Below, piece after piece: positions 1 through 10,034 of a stretch of 64,000 bases of DNA (positions within the stretch are counted from its first letter, which is position 1; each line of letters starts with the position of its first letter). The stretch is from positions 65,800,590 to 65,864,589 of the forward strand of contig CM036759.1 of the NCBI GenBank assembly GCA_020796225.1. Direction: 5' to 3'. The notes beneath the pieces are model-generated. The model was not told the DNA's origin, made no database searches, and worked only from the letters and a program-made list of their open reading frames with translations. A program made the translations under genes and the position numbers. The DNA comes from Arion vulgaris. Taxonomy: Eukaryota; Mollusca; Gastropoda; Stylommatophora; Arionidae.

Positions 1-20
1 TGATAATGGTCATATAAATC

Positions 21-51
<31 letters not shown>

Positions 52-200
52 ATATAAATAAATAAATAAATAAATAAATAAAATAAATCAACAAATAAAC
101 AAAGCAATCAATCAATAATCCAATCAATCATTCAATAAATAAATAAATAAACAAAACAAAGAAATAAATCAACAAATGAACAAATCAATCAATCAATCAG
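1..200. repeat. AATA/AATC tetranucleotide low-complexity tract
   Basis: Interspersed runs of aata and aatc tetranucleotides fill most of the first 200 bases, with imperfect phase. No coding potential is visible. From 200 to 450 the sequence becomes complex but I recognise nothing in it. Confidence 0.85.
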
Positions 201-452
201 TTCCCTGTTGCACATAAACAGATCATCAACTTTATAATTAAGATGGTGTTCGTCGTCACACCGAGGCGCGATCCAATCTTCTTCCTCTAATCATAGATTT
301 GAACTTAGCCCCACCCGGTGAGCGCTGGACAATAGCTATGAGCAAATAAAGGTCACAGAGAGGTTAAATATGTTTCTCACTTGCCAGTCAAAACTGATGT
401 ATATGTTTGCGTTATCGTCTATATTCCATAATGAATGCTGTGTGCATGTATG

Positions 453-568
453 TTATATGTGTATACTTGTGTGTATGTGTGTTATATGTGTATACTTGTG
501 TGTATGTATGTTATATGCGCATACTTGTGTGTCTGTATGTTATAGATGTATACTTGTGTGCCTATATG
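453..568. repeat. 29-bp minisatellite, 4 units
   Basis: Four 29-bp units built on ttatatgtgtatacttgtgt follow one another, diverging by a few substitutions. The cysteine- and valine-rich forward ORF that crosses it is only the translation of this repeat. Confidence 0.8.
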
Positions 569-574
569 TAGTTG

Positions 575-885
575 TTTTGTCTCATATATCAATCAAGTGC
601 CATACTTGCCGGCGTGGGCGATCATGTCTCTCCACAACTCTCTCTCTCTCTCTCCTTCTCTCGCTCTCTCTCTCTCTCCTTGGTGCAGTTAACCAGTGTT
701 GACGTCGATATTTTGTCGAACCACGATGTGAGACCATCCAACATCTTCTCTCTCTGTCTTCCACGATTTCTCCATCCCTGAATTTTTCCTGTCGTCGTCA
801 AATGTTCTAAGCCTTCTCTTGGCATTATATGCCAGAAGAGCCTTGATTGTCTGATCATCATTCTATTGATACGGTTTCTCTAATA
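575..885 (-). mobile_element. LINE 3' end fragment (C-terminal pol remnant)
   Basis: Minus-strand translation gives REGLEHLTTTGKIQGW followed by RGRQREKMLDGLTSWF, the pattern found at the extreme C-terminus of a widespread group of animal non-LTR retrotransposon polymerases. The end of the reading frame is disrupted by a (CT)n microsatellite at about 632-680. Related pieces occur at 38,326-38,950 and 58,120-58,700 in this window. No reverse transcriptase core is present, so this is a 5'-truncated dead copy. Confidence 0.75.
632..680. repeat. (CT)n microsatellite
   Basis: About 49 bases of nearly pure CT dinucleotide, interrupted twice, inside the LINE remnant. It creates the serine/leucine and arginine/glutamate runs of the local ORFs. 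Confidence 0.9.
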
Positions 886-1119
886 TACAAGCATAACAAT
901 CTTATCACATGTGTTTGTACAAGCACTGTTTGATCCAATCTGTACTGATCTTTCTGTGTTATGTAGTCGACGCTGTTTGAAACAAACACAAGCGTTCAAA
1001 TGAGGCTCTGTTTTGGAAAACTAACTGGCTGCGCTCTGAAAAACACTCGTATGTAGAGCTAAACAATGGTTGCCGTAAGAAGTCAGATCATGGTTCGATT
1101 CCTGTGTTTCGCCTCTGTG

Positions 1120-1420
1120 TGGCCTGGGTTAGCAAGGGGAGTAACGAATAATAACACTGTGACCTACAAAGCATGTCGTAAGAGGCGACTAAGGTAGGAA
1201 CCTAGGGAAGCTAACCTAGTAAATAAAAGCATCGCAGAAATCGGATGTGCTGGTCTACTTGTAGGCGCATAACTATCGCAACGTACAATCGTTCTTAGGC
1301 TCAGATCACTTACAAATCACAAAAAAACTGTTAACAAGTGGTCGATATGGATCGTTCGACGAAGAAGAAGAAGAAGAAGAAGAAGAAAAAGAAGAAGAAG
1401 ATAAAGAAGAAGAAAGAAAG
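1120..1420 (+). mobile_element. SINE family A copy with (GAA)n tail
   Basis: This is the most complete forward copy of a dispersed element seen seven or more times here. Diagnostic blocks are gtcgtaagaggcgact, ctagtaaataaaagc, atcggatgtgctgg and gttaacaagtggtcgatatg, followed by a (gaa)n tail of about 60 bases. A perfect Pol III B-box-like string (ggttcgattcc, 1,092-1,102) lies just upstream but is not shared by the other copies I can align, so the 5' boundary is uncertain. It carries no ORF. The bases between 886 and 1,090 show nothing recognisable. Confidence 0.7.
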
Positions 1421-1485
1421 AAGATTCCTATGTTTGACAAATTGTTTGTGAATACTTGTCCACTGTCTATTTATTGACCACATTC

Positions 1486-1966
1486 ATTAGCTTTAACGCT
1501 TCCCCTGTGGGTTCTTAGAACTTTGTATTCACTTCTCACATTAGCTTAACGCTTCCCTGTGGGTTCTTAGAACTTTGTATTCACTTCTCACATTAGCTCT
1601 AGCGCTTCCCTTGTGGGTTCTTAGAACTTTGTATTCACTTCTCACATTAGCTCTAACGCTTCCCTTGTGGGTTCTTAGAACTTTGTATTCACTTCTCACA
1701 TTAGCTCTAGCGCTTCCCTTGTGGGTTCTTAGAACTTTGTATTCACTTCTCACATTAGCTCTAACGCTTCCCTTGTGGGTTCTTAGAACTTTGTATTCAC
1801 TTCTCACATTAGCTCTAACGCTTCCCTTGTGGGTTCTTAGAACTTTGTATTCACTTCTCACATTAGCTCTAGCGCTTCCCCTTGTGGGTTCTTGAATTTT
1901 GTATTCACTTCTCACATTAGCTCTAGCGCTTCCCTTGTGGGTTCTTAGAATTTTGTATTCACTTCT
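1486..1966. repeat. 54-bp minisatellite, about 9 units
   Basis: The unit starts gttcttagaactttgtattc and has a period of 54 bases, a multiple of three, so both strands keep open frames (18-residue repeats). Units differ by one or two bases. No start context or splice signals suggest that this is translated. Confidence 0.9.
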
Positions 1967-2118
1967 ACAATACTATGACAATTATAGATAGAAACTATTG
2001 AGCTGTGCAGTCGACGTCTTTTTATTCATGATTTCGTGACAAACTGGCTTTTCTGTTTATATAACAAAGTATCAGGGGGCTAAATACGTAGAATTGACTT
2101 CATCACACCAAGTTTTAT

Positions 2119-2552
2119 CATATGTCTCCGTTCCTGTAGGCATAGATGTCATGTCATATGTCTCCGTTCCTGTAGGCATAGATGACATGTCATATGTCTC
2201 CGTTCCTGTAGGCATAGATGGCATGTCATATGTCTCCGTTCCTGTAGGCATAGATGTCATGTCATATGTCTCCGTTCCTGTAGGCATAGATGTCATGTCA
2301 TATGTCTCCGTTCCTGTAGGCATAGATGTCATGTCATATGTCTCCGTTCCTGTAGGCATAGATGACATATCATATGTCTCCGTTCCTGTAGGCATAGATG
2401 ACATGTCATATGTCTCCGTTCCTGTAGGCATAGATGGCATGTCATATGTCTCCGTTCCTGTAGACATAAATGTCATGGCATATGGCACCGTTCATGTAGG
2501 CATAGATGTCATGTCATATGTCTCCGTTCCTGTAGGCATAGATGGCATGTCA
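2119..2552. repeat. 36-bp minisatellite, about 12 units
   Basis: The unit is based on catatgtctccgttcctgta with a period of 36 bases. It stays open on both strands (12-residue repeats SYVSVPVGIDVM forward). One diverged unit lies near 2,470-2,505. I treat the 174- and 138-codon ORFs as artefacts of a codon-multiple period. Confidence 0.9.
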
Positions 2553-2555
2553 TCT

Positions 2556-2712
2556 GTCGAGAGCATTGCACAAAGAACTAACTCCGTAGCTCCAACAACA
2601 ATTTTAGTGATCTCGTGAAAAATATGCACGTGTGTCTCGCACCGGATTCGAACCCAAAACCTTTAGTACGACAAACAAACGACGTAACCACTTCGCCATT
2701 GAGACTCACGAT
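2556..2712 (-). mobile_element. tRNA-derived SINE family B copy
   Basis: On the minus strand the head looks like a tRNA: A-box-like tggcgaagtggtta and a perfect B box ggttcgaatcc, with GTCTC/GAGAC ends able to pair. The body downstream on that strand contains blocks shared with copies at 37,790-38,025 and 24,075-24,200 (forward sense: gagagcattgca, ccgtagctcc). It directly follows the 36-bp array. The stretch 2,713-3,080 holds nothing I recognise. Confidence 0.7.
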
Positions 2713-3082
2713 AATGAACTACGAGTGTAGCGACCCTAGAATGCAGCTACCGTGACCTATCGAGTTGGCTGTTTTTGTTTGAGGCAAGTTCGCATCAGAA
2801 TGGTGATTCATAAATTCAAAGACGCGAAATCTTAAATAGGTTTATCGACCCGTGCTCCTCAGGGAACAGTGCTGTGGGACTTTGTGGACGTTGATGGGAT
2901 GTGGTGAAACAAAGAGCAACAGATTTCTTCATTCAACATTTCTGAAGTGTGTGTCCTCAACGGATGAGATCTGTTACCAGACATTAAGCTATCAATCAAT
3001 ATCCGCTTAACGCCAGTAACATCCTTAAGATAACCCGTAGTGAAACATGCACACACAGGGTGCCCGTGTGCTTCCGGTGCTC

Positions 3083-3223
3083 GCAAGGGGAGTAAAGAAT
3101 GGTAACACTGCGACTTATAATACACGTCGTAAGAGGCGACTGAGGTAGGGGCCTAGGGAAGCTACACTAGTAAAGGAAACCGTCGCGGAAATCAGGTGTG
3201 CTGGTCTACCTGTAGGCGCATAA
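3083..3223 (+). mobile_element. SINE family A, 5' part, continuous with the 38-bp array
   Basis: It has the same order of blocks as the copy at 1,120 (gtcgtaagaggcgact, ctagtaaaggaaacc, atcaggtgtgctgg, tgtaggcgcataact). Instead of continuing to the (GAA)n tail, the sequence passes into tandem copies of the segment that normally follows gcgcataact. Confidence 0.8.
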
Positions 3224-5104
3224 CTGACACAACGTACTATCACTCTTAGGATCAAACATAACTGGCACAAGGTACTATCACACTTAGGATCAAACATAAC
3301 TGACACAAGGTACTATCACACTTAGGATCAAACATAACTGACACAAGGTACTATCACACTTAGGATCAAACATAACTGGCACAAGGTACTATCACACTTA
3401 GGATCAAACATAACTGACACAAGGTACTATCACACTTAGGATCAAACATAACTGACACAAGGTACTATCACTCTTAGGATCAAACATAACTGACACAAGG
3501 TACTATCACACTTAGGATCAAACATAACTGACACAAGGTACTATCACACTTAGGATCAAACATAACTGACACAAGGTACTATCACACTTAGGATCAAACA
3601 TAACTGACACAAGGTACTATCACACTTAGGATCAAACATAACTGACACAAGGTACTATCACACTTAGGATCAAACATAACTGACACAAGGTACTATCACT
3701 CTTAGGATCAAACATAACTGACACAAGGTACTATCACACTTAGGATCAAACATAACTGACACAAGGTACTATCACACTTAGGATCAAACATAACTGACAC
3801 AAGGTACAATCACTCTTAGGATCAAACATAACTGACACAAGGTACTATCACACTTAGGATCAAACATAACTGACACAAGGTCTATCACTTAGGATCAAAC
3901 ATAACTGACACAAGGTACTATCACACTTAGGATCAAACATAACTGACACAAGGTACAATCACTTAGATCAAACATAACTGACACAAGGTACTATCACTCT
4001 TAGGATCAAACATAACTGACACAAGGTACTATCACACTTAGGATCAAACATAACTGACACAAGGTACAATCACTCTTAGGATCAAACATAACTGACACAA
4101 GGTACTATCACACTTAGGATCAAACATAACTGGCACAAGGTACTATCACACTTAGGATCAAACATAACTGACACAAGGTACTATCACACTTAGGATCAAA
4201 CATAACTGACACAAGGTACTATCACACTTAGGATCAAACATAACTGACACAAGGTACTATCACACTTAGGATCAAACATAACTGACACAAGGTACTATCA
4301 CACTTAGGATCAAACATAACTGACACAAGGTACTATCACTCTTAGGATCAAACATAACTGACACAAGGTACAATCACTCTTAGGATCAAACATATACTGA
4401 AAAGGTACTATCCACTTAAGGATCAAACATAACTGGCACAAGGTACTATCACACTTAGGATCAAACATAACTGACACAAGGTACAATCACTCTTAGGATC
4501 AAACATAACTGACACAAGGTACTATCACACTTAGGATCAAACATAACTGACACAAGGTACTATCACACTTAGGATCAAACATAACTGACACAAGGTACTA
4601 TCACACTTAGGATCAAACATAACTGACACAAGGTACTATCACACTTAGGATCAAACATAACTGACCTAGTACTATCACTCTTAGGATCAAACATAACTGA
4701 ACAAGGTACTATCACACTTAGGATCAAACATAACTGACACAAGGTACTATCACACTTAGGATCAAACATAACTGACACAAGGTACTATCACTTAGGATCA
4801 ACATAACTGACACAAGGTACAATCACTCTTAGATCAAACATAACTGACACAGGTACTATCACCTTAGGATCAAACATAACTGACACAAGGTACAATCACT
4901 CTTAGGATCAAACATAACTGACACAAGGTACTATCACACTTAGGATCAAACATAACTGACACAAGGTACTATCACACTTAGGATCAAACATAACTGACAC
5001 AAGGTACTATCACACTTAGGATCAAACATAACTGACACAAGGTACTATCACACTTAGGATCAAACATAACTGACACAAGGTACTATCACACTTAGGATCA
5101 AACG
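3224..5104. repeat. 38-bp satellite, about 49 units, derived from SINE A
   Basis: The unit starts ctgacacaaggtactatcac and has period 38. The first unit is co-linear with the interior of SINE A (compare gcaacgtacaatcgttctta in the 1,120 copy), so the array appears to be an expansion of an internal SINE segment. Most units are identical apart from a cacactt/cactctt and a tacta/tacaa alternative. A patch at 4,380-4,865 has many one- to four-base deletions. The SINE does not resume after the array. Confidence 0.9.
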
Positions 5105-5288
5105 TGGTTTCCGACAACATACGGCCGACTAGCTCAGACGAAATCAACATTTCTGTTTAATGGGGCTGATTTTTGTATATGTTTGATAGAACACCTAAGC
5201 TTTTCTGTAATTTACTCAATTCTACGAGTCCATGGTTATTTATTGATGAAACATATTAATAATAATTGATATTCCTTAGCTTTAAACT

Positions 5289-5438
5289 TAATTTGTAACT
5301 TAACTGTAATATAACCTTGATTTGTAACTTAACTGTAATATAACCTTGATTTGTAACTTAACTGTAATATAACCTTGATTTGTAACTTAACTGTAATATA
5401 ACCTTGATTTGTAACTTAACTGTAATATAACTCTGATT
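5289..5438. repeat. 29-bp minisatellite, 5 units
   Basis: Five units of ttgatttgtaacttaactgt plus nine bases, nearly identical. The flanks (5,105-5,288 and 5,439-5,570) are AT-rich with no recognisable feature. Confidence 0.85.
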
Positions 5439-5574
5439 TTGCATGTTGTGTTGTTATTAAAATGAATTCGTCTTTATACAACAATACTGGAATACGAGTC
5501 ACGTGACATTTGTGGTCTTATTTCTGAGAATTTCTTTTACATGAGCTAGCCGGCCCTATATTATCGGAGGCAAC

Positions 5575-5655
5575 GGCTCAGATCGCTTACAAATCACAAT
5601 TAGTGGTTTAACAAGTGGTGAATATGGAGCATTTGAAGAAGAAGAAGAAGCACGT
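5575..5655 (+). mobile_element. SINE family A, 3' fragment
   Basis: Only the last 80 bases of the family are present: ggctcagatcgcttacaaat, taacaagtggtgaatatgga and a short (gaa)n tail. This is consistent with strong 5' truncation or with decay. Confidence 0.65.
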
Positions 5656-5831
5656 TCAATGGAATCAGTATTCTGTTTCTCTCTGTAGATTTTCAAACTG
5701 ACATGACAACTGGAAATATTAACTGTCATCTATATATACATACATTAACTCTTTCATTCATCTAGGCCGATATGCAGGCTTGCAATATTTTGTAAGATGG
5801 CGTAAAGCCAGTGTATTGGCTAATGTAGTAG

Positions 5832-5922
5832 ACATTACAATATAATTGCGCCCGGTTGTGACAATTATAATATAATTGCGCCCGGTTGTGACAATTATAA
5901 TATAATTGCGCCCGGTTGTGAC
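5832..5922. repeat. 30-bp minisatellite, 3 units
   Basis: Three consecutive 30-bp units ending in ttgcgcccggttgtg, almost perfect. The nearby 63-codon minus ORF is only this repeat plus flanks. Confidence 0.85.
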
Positions 5923-5984
5923 ACAAAAATTACAGAGTGAAAGGTTCAAAACCTGCGGTGCATTAGCAAAGTTAAAGTTTATAT

Positions 5985-6190
5985 GTGCCCGCGTGCCCAG
6001 CGTGTTCGTAGCGCGATGGACTACGGGTGACTAGTCCTCTGTAAGTGCGGGTTCAACTCCACGGACTGGCAGAAAAGCTACAGGTTCCCCAGATTTACGG
6101 TGTTCGTGGCACCGAAGGGTTACGATGTTCATGACACCGAGCCGAAGACCTTTCAGCTCAAGTGCTTCTCAATCAAAAAAAAAAAAAAAT
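5985..6190 (+). mobile_element. tRNA-derived SINE family C with poly(A) tail
   Basis: A tRNA-like head (gttcgtagcgcgatggacta, then B-box-like gggttcaactcc) is followed by a conserved body (ccagatttacggtgttcgtg, caccgagccgaag, caagtgctt) and ends in 13 A residues. A second copy lies at 32,326-32,533. Unlike SINE A it ends in poly(A), implying a different helper LINE. Confidence 0.8.
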
Positions 6191-6344
6191 TATATGTGCA
6201 CACATTTAGAACTGTAGTGCACCGGGAACGCTAACTTTCATGTGCACACATTTAAAACTACAGTACACTGAAAACTTTATCTTTAAAATGTGCACAAATA
6301 TACACGTGCAAGCGCACTGGATATATTAGATTACGTATGTGCAC

Positions 6345-6398
6345 ATATAAACTTGAAGTGCACATATAGACTTGAAGTGCACATATAGACTTGAAGTG
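6345..6398. repeat. 19-bp array, left part (split by an insertion)
   Basis: Units of acttgaagtgcacatatag, period 19, stop abruptly at 6,398 and resume at 7,696. The bases 6,195-6,345 contain older, diverged relatives (atgtgcacacattta). Confidence 0.8.
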
Positions 6399-7695
6399 GG
6401 GTCAAAAGGCTCATGAGGTCATGGTGGTAACATGAGCCAGGGTTAGCGAGGGGCGCGCTAACCAAGACCCTGCCCCCAACCTCCACGCGGTGACCCTGGA
6501 AACAGACTCTGGTTCAGGTCTGGCTAAGAGGGGCAGGGATCGGGAGAGAAAACTACTGGTAGTGGTAGCAGTGCAAGTACGGAAATACAATAAAGATACA
6601 TACAAACAAAATGCACAAATCTCCTGACCGATGTCCAACAAGGTATTGCCCAAGTCCCTGAACGCAAAGAAACAGCAACGAAAGGTCTCAGACATGAATG
6701 AGAGGTGCATCCAGTGACCAAACGTATGCCCACGTAGGGCGAAGCTCGAAGCCCTGAGGAGGGGCAAACATTGCCAGCCTGTCGGAAAGAATAAATACGA
6801 CAGGACCGTAACGAATAAAAGTCTACCCTCGTGTTGGTGCGAGAAAAGATTGCAGCTGACCTCGCATTGGTAGCCTGGTGCAGATACATGTACTGGGCAA
6901 GGTTTGCCGAGCGCAAAAGAACAAGTTGCGTTTAGTGCATAACGAAACTACCCGCCCTGTGAAAACCGTGCAAGGTACTGTGCGATTAAAAATTAACATC
7001 CCCGGAAGAACTGAGGTTGGTGATGCCTAACGGAACTGCCAGCCTTGGGGCAACCGGGCAAGGTTCGATTGCAGTCGTAACTAACATCCCCGGAATAACT
7101 GGGGCGGGTGATGGCGGCGAGCGCAAAATCCTCAGTTACGCTGATAGTGCCGACTGAAACGACCCTCTACATTTTTGTACTCGGCCCCATGCCAGTGCTT
7201 TCGAGGTTAATTGCAAATTGCCACGTACCAATGCGCGTCTAGAAAAGGCTGAGAATGTTCCTTCTCCGGATCAAACTCAAAAATGTACGGTAAAGCAAGG
7301 CCGACAATGTACGGATCAGACAGGAAGTTCGGGTCTGAACATTGGCGAAGGCCGATACTTTACACGGTGTCTTATACGAGTAAGACGCCGTCCGAGGATA
7401 AGCTTACAAGCCCCGAGAAATATTTTTCAGTCAGAACGGGCATAAACAGCGTAACTCACTGTCCCGGCGTAGATCACAAAGCCCAAAAATACGGCAAAGC
7501 TGATCGAACCCTAGGAAAGCTCACCTAGTAAATCAAAAGCTGGCTGAAAACGAACACCCCACCGAAGGATAAGCAACTGAGCTCAAATAGGTGCTGAAGG
7601 CTGGTGCACGTACATTACGTTCTGATGTTTGGCTGTTTATATATCACAATGAGAATGATTAAAACAGGCCTAGAACGATCGAAGAAGAAGAAGAA
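6399..7695 (+). mobile_element. 1.3-kb non-coding retroelement with (GAA)n tail, copy 1
   Basis: This block is nearly identical to 59,673-60,964. Both start gggtcaaaag, contain aacatccccggaa twice about 93 bases apart, and end gaacgatcgaagaagaagaa. Near its end it shares cctaggaaagctcacctagt and following bases with SINE A, so the two families may have a common 3' region. It sits inside a 19-bp array and is flanked by agacttgaagtg on both sides (6,387-6,398 and 7,695-7,706), which fits a target-site duplication, although the array itself contains this string. No ORF longer than about 130 codons exists. The longest (minus strand, 6,524-6,916) is frameshifted in the second copy, so coding is unlikely. 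I read it as a long SINE-like, LINE-mobilised element. Confidence 0.75.
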
Positions 7696-7790
7696 GACTT
7701 GAAGTGCACATATAAACTTGAAGTGCACATATAAACTTAAAGTGCACATACAAACTTGAAGTGCACATATAGACTTGAAGTGCACTAGAG
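7696..7790. repeat. 19-bp array, right part
   Basis: About five units of cttgaagtgcacatataaa, the continuation of the array at 6,345-6,398. Together they show that the 1.3-kb element inserted into a pre-existing tandem repeat. Confidence 0.85.
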
Positions 7791-7829
7791 ACATGGGGGT
7801 GTTCTGTGTACGCATTTAATCATAAGATT

Positions 7830-8290
7830 GTTGGAACGAGATGTGAGCCCCTAACCTCACATTATCATCAAATAGCTTGTCCTGAGCAGAACTTTGCCAC
7901 CCCAACAGTCCTCCGGAATTTCTCTCTCATAGATCAGATGTTCCGCCTCTGCAGCCGTTATGTTCAAACCATCAGTTACATCTTGAATCCATCCTATCCG
8001 TGGCTACCTCTACTCCTCTGTTCCGGGATACCTCCTTCCATGATGTATTTCTCCAGTCCTTCGTGTCTTTTTATTTGTCCAAAATACCTCAATTCTTTCC
8101 TTTTTATTTGTCCAAAATACCTCAATTCTTTCCTTTTTATTTGTCCAAAATACCTCAATTCTTTCCTTTTTATTTGTAGTTAGCATCTGCCAGTTTTCTT
8201 TGATTATGAGTTCTTTCTAGATAGATCTATTTGTTCTCTTCTCTATTCATGATATACGGATCACTCTTCTGTAACCTAACCTTAACGACA
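7830..8290 (-). mobile_element. LINE 3' end fragment with internal 33-bp expansion
   Basis: The minus strand reads, with frameshifts, RRVIRISW-like residues, then LRYFGQIKRHEGLEKYIMEG, then GCRGGTSDL and SSAQDKLFDDN. The same family is at 59,570-61,335, where the reading is cleaner (WIQAVAAGLRMTVAETEHLA). This is the C-terminal region after the reverse transcriptase. The ORF contains a tandem expansion (see 8,068-8,180). Stops and frameshifts show it is dead. From 8,290 to 8,830 I see no recognisable feature apart from three imperfect gagactcatacaacc motifs at 8,350-8,395. Confidence 0.75.
8068..8180. repeat. 33-bp minisatellite inside a LINE ORF
   Basis: Three and a half units of tttttatttgtccaaaatac plus 13 bases. 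In the minus frame each unit encodes KELRYFGQIKR, the conserved LRYFGHIKRH-type motif of the LINE in which it sits, so the repeat clearly arose from the element's own coding sequence. Confidence 0.85.
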
Positions 8291-8837
8291 CAGAAACCCC
8301 TAAAGTCTCACCTGAACCTTCTACAACAAACATAACACCCTGAATCTTGACTCATACAACCAGTGAGACTCATGCAACCAGGGAGACTCATACAACCTGC
8401 AATTTTCCTGCTGTTTTATTATCATTTGACACCTTCCATAATAACAGTCTCATCTTAAGAAATTACACAGTACATGCCAGCATCATACAAGCACCCATTT
8501 ACAACAACTTTCTCCCACACATCGATAATTTCATTTGCTTTCATCTCCATTTTCTTTGCTCATATATTCCTTCTAATTTCACATAGCTCTTTCAGCCCTT
8601 ATTTGGACAAAAATGACAAATCTTATAACAGACCAGTGTTTAGTATAAATGTGTTTTAAAACTGATTAGATACTGAATTGAAAAACAGGTTGTGGCTGAA
8701 ATAAATTTAGGTCATATTTTCCCGATGCAGGTGTATGTACAAATTCAGCTGCAGCTTTCTTAATTATTAACATATTTTATTTTTATGAGTAGTATACCAT
8801 TTTGTAGGTAAATGAAAATTGTCTTGAGGGTTGTTCT

Positions 8838-9085
8838 GCTTCTTCTTCTTCATCGAACGCTGCATATCAAAGACTTGTTAACCACTTTTTGTGATTTGTA
8901 TGTGATCTCAACCTCAGAGTCATTTTACGTTGTACTAGTTATGCGCCTACAAGTAGGCTTGCACATCCGATTTCTGCAACGCTTTTTATTTACTAGGGTA
9001 GCTTCCCTAGGTCGCTACCTCAGTCGCCTCTTACGACATGCCTTGTAGGTCGCAAGTGTTACTATTCTTTGCTCTCCATGTGAGC
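8838..9085 (-). mobile_element. SINE family A copy, minus strand
   Basis: A full-length-looking reverse copy: cttcttcttcttc at the left (the tail), then gcgcctacaagtagg, cacatccgatttctg, tttactagggtagcttccct, cagtcgcctcttacgac and a right end near ctctccatgtgagcc. The bases 9,086-9,400 have no recognisable feature. Confidence 0.8.
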
Positions 9086-9399
9086 CCTAACCGACGGATG
9101 ACAGTTTTCTGAATTATGACCAGATTTTCATGAGTAATATAACATTTTGTAGGTAAATGAATTTTCTTTAAGATCGTTCTAAAAAATAAAAAAATAGCGG
9201 CGCTTCCAGCTGCTTATGAGAGCTAATCAGTTAAGTATAGTCTAAAATCTTTCAATTTCAATATTATCTTCGGTTCTCCGAAAGGAGTTAATTCTTTTTT
9301 CCCATGTTTGTTGCTATATACGCTGGGATATAACCAAAACAATGTTCGTCCTTAGGTTGAAAGGGCGTGCATCGACTAAAAGAAGCTTTAATCATCTAT

Positions 9400-9540
9400 C
9401 TAATAATTCCTCTCGAACTGGTATATATTACATAGGAACTGCAAGCAATTTCTCCATACCCCTCTATCCGATGCAACTCGCTCAATCTCCTCCATGGAAC
9501 TGAGAGCGATATTTCTTGCCTTTCTCAGCAAAATTCGTTT
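9400..9540 (-). mobile_element. LINE C-terminal fragment
   Basis: Minus-strand residues RILLRKARNIALSS followed by EEIERVASDRGVWRNCLQ match the closing pattern of LINE polymerases (a region of the form EE-ER-ASDR--WR). It is continuous with the 51-bp minisatellite to its right, which forms the N-terminal side of the same frame. Confidence 0.65.
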
Positions 9541-9825
9541 CAATGTCTCCTTAGATCGGTTTATCTTTCTTGAACTCTCTGTATCCAACTTCAATGTCTG
9601 CTTAGATCGGTTTATCTTTCTTGAACCCTCTGTATCCAACTTCAATGTTTCCTTAGATCGGGCTATCTTTCTTGAACTCTCTGTATCCAACTTCAATGTC
9701 TCCTTAGATCAGGCTATCTTTCTTGAACTCTCTGTATCCAACTTCAATGTCTCCTTAGATCGGTTTATCTTTCTTGAACTCTCTGTATCCAACTTCAATG
9801 TCTCCTTAGATCAGGCTATCTGTAG
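9541..9825. repeat. 51-bp minisatellite, 5.5 units, fused in frame to a LINE end
   Basis: The unit is tctttcttgaactctctgta plus 31 bases. On the minus strand each unit encodes 17 residues (KLDTESSRKINRSKETL) and leads in frame into the LINE C-terminus at 9,400-9,540. Degenerate units of the same repeat reappear beyond the 65-bp satellite at 22,358-22,600. The sequence between 9,826 and 10,034 is unrecognised. Confidence 0.85.
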
Positions 9826-10034
9826 TAGCAGTCCCCCTCCCCAGGTGGCAGCTGATGAACCAGACAGTTAGCTTTAGTGTGTAACTTGTATATATTTAGA
9901 TAGTTTATTAGAAGACTGTAGTGTTTGCAAGCTAAAGATACTCTCTAAGCAGAATAGCAACACTAAAACGAGACATCGACGTAGAGAAACTAGTTGACCT
10001 AGTTTTGCGTAGTGACGGTTGAGAAGGATTTTTA

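Noticed and set aside
2640..2712. A functional tRNA gene on the minus strand
   Set aside because: The B box is perfect, but the anticodon arm pairs poorly and the sequence is the head of a dispersed SINE with copies elsewhere.
6399..6480. HDV-like self-cleaving ribozyme at the 5' end of the 1.3-kb element
   Set aside because: The visible helices are nested as a three-way junction. The HDV-type nested double pseudoknot order of strands is not evident, so I report only structure.
6524..6916. 130-codon antisense ORF in the 1.3-kb element as a protein gene
   Set aside because: The second copy (59,796-60,189) carries a frameshift and I see no recognisable motif. A conserved function would need more copies.
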